Origin: Copromyces sp. CBS 386.78
Taxonomy: Eukaryota > Ascomycota > Sordariomycetes > Sordariales > Sordariaceae
Reading direction: 5' to 3'
DNA: 64,000 bases
Assembly (NCBI GenBank): GCA_030685235.1
Contig: MU839216.1
Location: 56,763-120,762, forward strand
The translations under genes were made by a program, and so were the position numbers. The stretch's first letter is position 1; each line of letters opens with the position of its first letter. The notes beneath the pieces were generated by a model. The model searched no databases. It was not told the DNA's origin and worked only from the letters and a program-made list of their open reading frames with translations. Below, piece after piece: positions 58,501 through 64,000 of this stretch.

Positions 58501-59162
58501 ACTCTCCCGGGTCCAAACCACGCAATCCACGGCATAGAACTACCCGTTCCATCAACACCAACAAAGAAGCTGGTACTATCATCAAGTCAACCCCCCACAC
58601 AGCCCCGTACGCCATCACTGTCTTACGGCGATATATCTCTCACCAGATTACGCCCATTGATATGGGAGGGCATTTGGCCATGTAGATTGGTGGCGTGCTA
58701 CCCGGCAATGGGTGGGTTGCAATCGATATGAGACACCGACAACCACCCCGGTCAAGTGTAACAAAGAAGACGCAAAGCCATGTTCATCCTCCAGTTACCA
58801 GTACGTACCGTCCGTGCAGTCTGATCCGTCCCCTCGCCGTCTTCTGCCAGGGTAGCCATGTATGCCGTCCAAGAGAGACAGAGAGACGCACGCGGAATGG
58901 GATGAGCACTTCAAGCTTATGAAGCTGGCTGGGTCTGGGCTGGACCAAACACGAACAAGGCTCCTGCCGTCAACCTTAACCTTACACACATCCCCGCCCG
59001 TCTTGTTACCCGTCGTTTATAACCCCCAGATCTCCCCGACGCCGCCCCCTTCCTGTCGCGTTGCGCCTGCAGTCAGTTCTTCTGTCGCACTGCGGATGCT
59101 ACTCTGAGCACCCTCTCCCGCTCAGCTTCGACTCGACACTCCACGACATCGACGTCGAAACG
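55534..59162. other. 3.6-kb stretch without a recognisable gene
   Basis: GC-balanced and not RIP-mutated. Several frames exceed 80 codons on both strands (the longest, minus 57488-58348, about 286 codons) but none shows a recognisable domain, codon bias or splice pattern. The right part is likely the promoter and leader of the permease gene. A 26-codon ATG frame is noted separately at 55795. Confidence 0.5.
55795..55875 (+). CDS. Possible 26-residue basic, proline-rich micropeptide
   Basis: ATG-initiated frame MDQTQTLEVPVPPPPRKKS continuing RLRAWLS, TGA at 55873. The start context (AACATGG) is good, and the acidic-proline-basic layout is not random-looking. It could be a true small ORF, the first exon of a larger gene, or chance. 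No neighbouring exon was found. Confidence 0.2.
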   Translation: MDQTQTLEVPVPPPPRKKSRLRAWLS

Positions 59163-61007
59163 ATGGCGGAAAAACACCTACACTCTTCGGACCCAGAATT
59201 GGCCGGCGTCCCTCCACGAGAGAGCTCATCCGAGAGGAAAAAGAACGATGCCTACCTCGAGAGCGCCGCTACCATGGGTGAAGAAGATGCGGCCAGGTAT
59301 GGCCACGTAAGCCGTGGGTGAGTACAAGTCCAATCTTGTCCCAGCAACCGCGTCGCTGACGACAGCCATAGTCTGAAGTCGCGTCACATTCAGTTCATTG
59401 CTCTCGGTGGAACCATTGGTACCGGTCTCTTCCTCGGTATCGGAAATGCCTTCACCCATGCCGGTCCTCTCTCCGTCCTCCTCGGTTACACCTTTACTGG
59501 TATCGCCATCTTCGCCATGATGCAATGTCTTGGTGAGATGGCCACATGGCTTCCTCTTCCCGGCGCTATCCCTCAGTTCTGCGCTCGATACGTCGATGGT
59601 GCTCTCGGTTTTGCTGTCGGTTGGAACAATTGGTACGCCGCCGCCATCACCCTATGCGCCGAAATCTCCGCCGCAGCCCTCGTCATTGGTTTCTGGGAAG
59701 GCGCTCAGAGCGTCAATGTCGCTGTCTGGATCAGCATTATCTGGCTTGTCATCATCTTCCTCAACATCTTTGCCGTCAGCCTTTACGGTGAAGCCGAGTT
59801 CTGGTTTGCGTCTTTGAAGATCATCACCATCGTTGGCCTGCTCATCATGGCCTTCATTGTCGACCTCGGCGGAAACCCGCACCATGAACGTCTGGGCTTC
59901 CGCTACTGGAAGAACCCAGGCGCCATGAAGGAATATCCGCCCCAGATACACGGCGATCTTGGTCGCTTCTTGGGTCTCTTTTCCACCCTTGTCAACGCTG
60001 CCTTCTCATACGGCGGTGTCGAAATGGTCGCCGTTGCCGCCGGTGAGGCCGAAAACCCACGCAAGAACATCCCCAAGGCCGTCCGTCGTGTCTTCTGGCG
60101 TATCCTCTTTTTCTACGTCTTGGGCTCTCTCGCCATTGGTGTCCTTGTGTCTTCGGAAGACAAGGGCCTTCTCGACGCCCAGGCCGACGGCCGCTCCGAC
60201 GCTGCTGCCTCCCCCTGGGTTATCGGCATCAAGAACGCTGGCATCTCTGTTCTGCCCTCAATTATCAACGCTGTTATCTTGACTTCGGCCACGTCCTCTG
60301 GTAATGCTTTCCTCTACTCGGGTTCTCGCTACCTCTACGCTTTGGCGCAGAACCGTCAGGCCCCGCGCATCTTGCTTACTTGCAGCAAGAAGGGTGTCCC
60401 TTACTACGCCGTTGCCGTGACGGCTACCATCGGCGCCCTCACTTACCTCTCTGTCGACTCCAACGGCGGTGCCGCAAAGGCGTTCGGATGGTTCCAGAAC
60501 TTGACTACCATTGCTAGTCTCTTCACCTGGTGCTCGATCTGCGTCGCTTACCTCCAATTCTACAAGGCGCTGAAGGCTCAGGGCATCAGCCGCGATACCT
60601 TGGTCTTCAAGAGCAGGTTTCAACCTTACACGGCTTGGTTCGCGCTTATCTACTTTGCCATGATTATTCTCTTCAACGGGTTTGCTGTCTTCATCAAGGG
60701 CAACTGGAATGTTTCGGGTAAGTCTCCTTCCACTTCATACCCTGTTCAAAGTTTCCCTAGAGGCCCATACACAGGTATGCTAACAAGGATTTTTTGAACA
60801 GACTTCATCGCTGCCTACATTGGTATCCCCATCTTCTTCCTCCTCTACGGTGGCTGGAAGCTCGTCAAGCGACCCAAATTCATCAAGCCGTATGAGGCCG
60901 ACCTCACGACTGGAAAGGCCGCGCTTGATGCGGAGGATGAGCATTGGCAGAGAGAGTATAAGCCTCCTGTTACCATAATCGAAAAGATTTGGGATTGGGT
61001 GGCGTAA
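59163..61007 (+). CDS. Amino-acid permease, YAT/APC family
   Basis: Three exons, 59163-59317, 59372-60717 and 60802-61007; 568 residues. Introns of 54 bp (GTGAGT...GCTGAC...ATAG) and 84 bp (GTAAGT...GCTAAC...ACAG) have textbook branch sites. TM1 carries the APC signature HIQFIALGGTIGTGLFLGIG, followed by MMQCLGEMATWLPLPGA, VGWNNWYAAAITLCAEISAA, the FSYGGVEMVAVAAGEAENPRK block and SATSSGNAFLYSGSRYLYAL. About 12 hydrophobic spans are visible. It should import amino acids across the plasma membrane by proton symport; substrate choice (proline, dicarboxylic or general) cannot be read from sequence. The C-terminus ends IEKIWDWVA, close to the usual fungal pattern. Start: first ATG of the frame leading into the N-terminal tail. 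Confidence 0.93.
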
Positions 61008-61908
61008 GCTGTAGGATTCTTGGTATTATTGGGGATGATGGTTGCGATGGTTGTCTTTTTCTGCACTGCGGAAGTGTCATGAGCGAGCGAGTCAGTCTGG
61101 TTGGAACTTGGAAGGAAGGGGGGTCTTTTAGTACTTATACCCATTATGAAACTTGTTAATGCAGATCAATATGGCCAGCCTACATCAAGATGTCAATTGA
61201 GTTCAGTGGTGTTCATTGAAAGGGAAGGATTCGTGCGGTTGGGTTCGGGCTCATCTATGGATCATTCACACCATCTTCCTTTGGACGAAAACTGAAACGA
61301 AAAGGCAGGCCAGCCAGTCGGGCATTTATTGAGGTCGAAATTCTGAATTGGAAAGAGGGAGGTGCGCCACCGGCTTACGGACGACCGACTTGTTGTGTTA
61401 AACGCGGGATCCGATCGAGTATCACGGTCTGCTTCAATTCACTCCCATTGTTGGGGACGGACAGCATCAAGCTCAACTCCCAGCCAAAAAAAGAAAGGGA
61501 CTGGAGTGAAATTACGTACGTATGCTCCATGTCTCCGAAAGGCCACGAGGACTGTAACTAGACTAGCTGTTAAGTCTGAACGAAGCTTGAGGGCCAGGCT
61601 TGGTGTCACAAAGCTAAGGTAGGTAACTGATCATTGCATAGGTACTGTAGGAACGAAGATGGATGGATTTAAGGGAGGGAGGGGAAGTGCTCATCACATC
61701 ACATGGCCTGGGTGCACTGCCCAAGATGTGTGCGGATGTCGGATGAGTAAGGTAGCACAACCCAATTGATGTTGAAGACATGATTGACTCGAGCAAAAGA
61801 CGGAGGCACACTCAATTGGAACAGAGGCAACTTCGTTGGACATTGTGGAAGGTGACACAGTGCAGCCAAGTTTTATCATGATTCATGACTACATTTGCAG
61901 AATTGCAG

Positions 61909-62060
61909 GTTTTTTTTTTTTTTTTTCAGGTTAAGGTAGGTTGTCACAAGATGGCATCGGTATTTTATAGTAGGTATGTAGCATTGTCAGATTTTTTTTT
62001 GGGGGGGGGGGGACAAAACAAAATGAAATGAAATGAAATGAAATGAAATGAGATGAGATG
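61909..62060. repeat. Simple repeats: poly-T, poly-G, (AAATG)n
   Basis: T run at about 61910-61926, T run then 12 G at about 61992-62012, and AAATG units at about 62021-62050 grading into GAGAT-like units. Confidence 0.85.
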
Positions 62061-62331
62061 CAAGATCCTGCTGTCGGGCCAGGCAGGTTTGAAGTCAAAG
62101 TCAAGTCTCCAGACTCATGTCCATCTTCGGCCTTATTATTGAAACCAGCCCAGACCTTCCTGTCCTGTGCTGTCTACCTACCTTAGGTACCTAGGCTCGG
62201 TCATCGACATGACATGACTGGACCACGGAGCAATAATCTAGACTGATGACTGGAGTGAGTTCGTCCGCACGTTGACCGTTCGTTCAATGACGGCACTGGC
62301 AGCGATGAGTGATGGATGGTTTGTCACTTGT

Positions 62332-62332
62332 C

Positions 62333-62362
<30 letters not shown>
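62332..62362. repeat. (GATA)n(GACA)n microsatellite
   Basis: Three GATA units followed by about five GACA units. Confidence 0.9.
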
Positions 62363-62364
<2 letters not shown>

Positions 62365-62814
62365 TAGACTGCTACATCAGATGATACCTACTATATCATG
62401 GAGACACAGCATTGACTCGTGATGCGTTGGTGATGACCACGGTGGAGTTCATGTTGGGTCTGGCATCTTACCTATTCAAGGTGTGATTCGCCTTCTAGAC
62501 TTGTGTGTCTGGTGCCCTCAATGGAAAACGTGGAGCCAGACTGGACCAGACCGTTGGAATCTCGGAGAATTAATCAAAATTCTTAAGTCTGGGTTTGAAA
62601 ACCTGGGGAAGTGACAGCACAGGTCGTGCAATCAATATCTGCCCCTGGGCCAACCATGGAAGTCTGGGGAAGATTAACCTTGTAGTAGTCTAGAGGAGTG
62701 CAACCAACGCCTGGAGACGGGAGTGTGTCTCGGACTGGACCAGACTGCGTGCGGTGTTGAGACTACTATGACTTGAGGCTCCATTCGCAGTTCAGTTCAC
62801 ATCCAATCTCACAC

Positions 62815-62860
62815 ATTCCATCCATCCATCCATCCAGTCACCTGCGTCTCTCTCTCTCTG
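62815..62860. repeat. (CATC)n and (CT)n microsatellites
   Basis: Short CATC run at about 62817-62835 and CT run at about 62849-62860. Confidence 0.8.
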
Positions 62861-63040
62861 TTTCTCTCTCGGTCCCAACATCTTGGGACGCGCTTGTGCT
62901 CAAGCCTCAAGCTGTGGAATGACACACAAGGACTGGAGCTAAAATGCCTTTATGAGTGCGTCATGGACTGACTGTGTCTGTCTGCAAACAACGCAACGGT
63001 CGGTCAATCTCTCCAGTATGTCCGTCTCCGGTTGGGGGCC

Positions 63041-63066
63041 CATCGCATCGCATCGCATCGCATCGC
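63041..63066. repeat. (CATCG)n microsatellite
   Basis: Five CATCG units in a row. Confidence 0.9.
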
Positions 63067-63525
63067 CGGCGCCATAAGGTACTCTTACTCTTACGCCGCC
63101 TAGAGTAGATTACTTGCTTCTGTTAGGTCCGGTCCAGTCCAGACTCTAGAGGTCCGATATCTCATTTATAAGGTAAGGTATTTCTTTTCTTGCACGACGA
63201 GCGGTTGAATCCAACACATTGAACCTTTTGGCGACTGCACTGGAATTGCAGCGGTTTTAAGCAATAAGACCTCAACTCAACTCAACTCAAGACGGATCTG
63301 AGGACATGACGACTGGAATCGACAAAGTTCCGTTCCCAGTCCTGACTCCTGAACAGACTGGACTGGAAATCGTGGACGTGGACGTGGCGTAATCGGGCAG
63401 CCATCCGCTTCACTTACCACACCACCACCACCACCACTACTCCGAACACCATACCATACCATCATCACGGGAACAGGACAGGCCTGGACTGGACGACGTT
63501 TTTGTGTCGCCGTCAGCTTTCTTTC

Positions 63526-63528
<3 letters not shown>

Positions 63529-63558
<30 letters not shown>
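63529..63558. repeat. Poly-T tract
   Basis: Uninterrupted T run of about 30. Confidence 0.9.
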
Positions 63559-63559
<1 letters not shown>

Positions 63560-63900
63560 GGTTCCGAGCTTCTTCCGAGACTGAGTGCCAACCCCTCCCC
63601 CTCTCCTTCACTCCCTTCACTCCTTTTCGCACTTGTCCCTACCACCCCTCCCGTCTTTCTGGCCTTCTGCTCGGTTCTTTCCCATCCGGTTCGGCGGTTC
63701 CTCCAAGTTTGGAGCCAGGCATCATATCCAGTCCATCAGGCTTCCATGAATTTGGGGCCCATGGACGGAACGCTCGCTCAGTTAGGAAATATGTCCAGTC
63801 CCTGATGACGGGACTGGGGTGACTTTGACTGCATGCACAGAGGAGCGCAAACCAACAGAGGGTATTTATTATTGGTGGCTGCTTATGGTCATTGGACTCA

Positions 63901-63903
<3 letters not shown>

Positions 63904-63942
<39 letters not shown>

Positions 63943-64000
63943 GTTGGTTTTTTTTTTATTTTTTGTTTTTTTTTTATTTTATTTTTTTTTTTTTTTTTAT
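63904..64000. repeat. Long poly-T-rich tract at window edge
   Basis: Almost pure T with a few G and A interruptions (TTGGTTGG, TTTTATTTT). May be real low complexity or an assembly-end artefact. Confidence 0.8.

Larger units (their letters stand above)
61008..64000. other. Intergenic region rich in simple repeats
   Basis: No gene is supported. Many microsatellites and homopolymers, and four exact copies of GACTGGACC (one inverted), suggest a long regulatory or gene-poor interval. It may hold the promoter of a gene beyond the right edge. Confidence 0.5.

Noticed and set aside
63041..63066. CRISPR-like short repeats
   Set aside because: Plain (CATCG)n microsatellite with no spacers; CRISPR arrays are not expected in a fungal genome.

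Overview
This window looks like a nuclear chromosome segment of a filamentous ascomycete, most likely a Sordariomycete (inference). Genes are GC-balanced with short GT-AG introns (54-84 bp, CTGAC/CTAAC branch sites) and encode typical fungal families. Two long AT-rich blocks are retroelement graveyards with the signature of repeat-induced point mutation (RIP): CpA/TpG is almost gone, TpA is abundant, CpG survives, and tryptophan and glutamine codons have become stops.

Layout. 1-510 is a truncated DUF1264/OBAP-like gene (minus). 845-1594 is a MITE with 96-bp perfect terminal inverted repeats, interrupted by a 196-bp solo LTR. 1643-14491 is a Ty1/Copia element (173-bp LTRs, target duplication GAAGG) carrying a complete 7.4-kb Ty3/Gypsy element ('Gypsy-C', 1897-9325). 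14910-16453 is a DUF7924-type gene with an apparent frame break. 17343-18041 (GNAT acetyltransferase) and 18450-21586 (TAPT1/Emp65-like membrane protein, one intron) are divergent.

22862-50012 holds one disrupted gene. A DEDDh exonuclease-fold gene (Gfd2/YDR514C-like, minus) is split by a hAT transposon (23072-48561, 8-bp duplication GGAACAAC). The hAT is about 3.4 kb of its own sequence but was enlarged to 25.5 kb: 'Gypsy-A' (23228-45335, 563-bp LTRs) inserted beside the transposase gene, and Gypsy-A was then hit by 'Gypsy-B' (29069-36163, inside its reverse transcriptase) and by a solo LTR of the Gypsy-C family (38007-38259, inside its integrase region). Each nesting step is supported by its own target-site duplication. 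About 6 kb inside Gypsy-A, between the end of pol and the 3' LTR, is not explained.

50408-50836 holds two abutting TA-flanked MITEs. Then come a LaeA-like methyltransferase gene (two introns), tRNA-Arg(ACG), a WW/FF-domain splicing-factor-like gene (URN1/TCERG1 type), a 3.6-kb stretch with no recognisable gene, an amino-acid permease gene (two introns), and 3 kb of microsatellite-rich intergenic DNA.

The single-copy genes are unrelated housekeeping or accessory functions and form no obvious cluster. The biological story here is the nested transposon archaeology and its RIP inactivation. I did not find a clearly new gene system; the best unexplained candidates are the 6-kb interior segment of Gypsy-A and the non-canonical TATCAC...GTGATA LTR ends.
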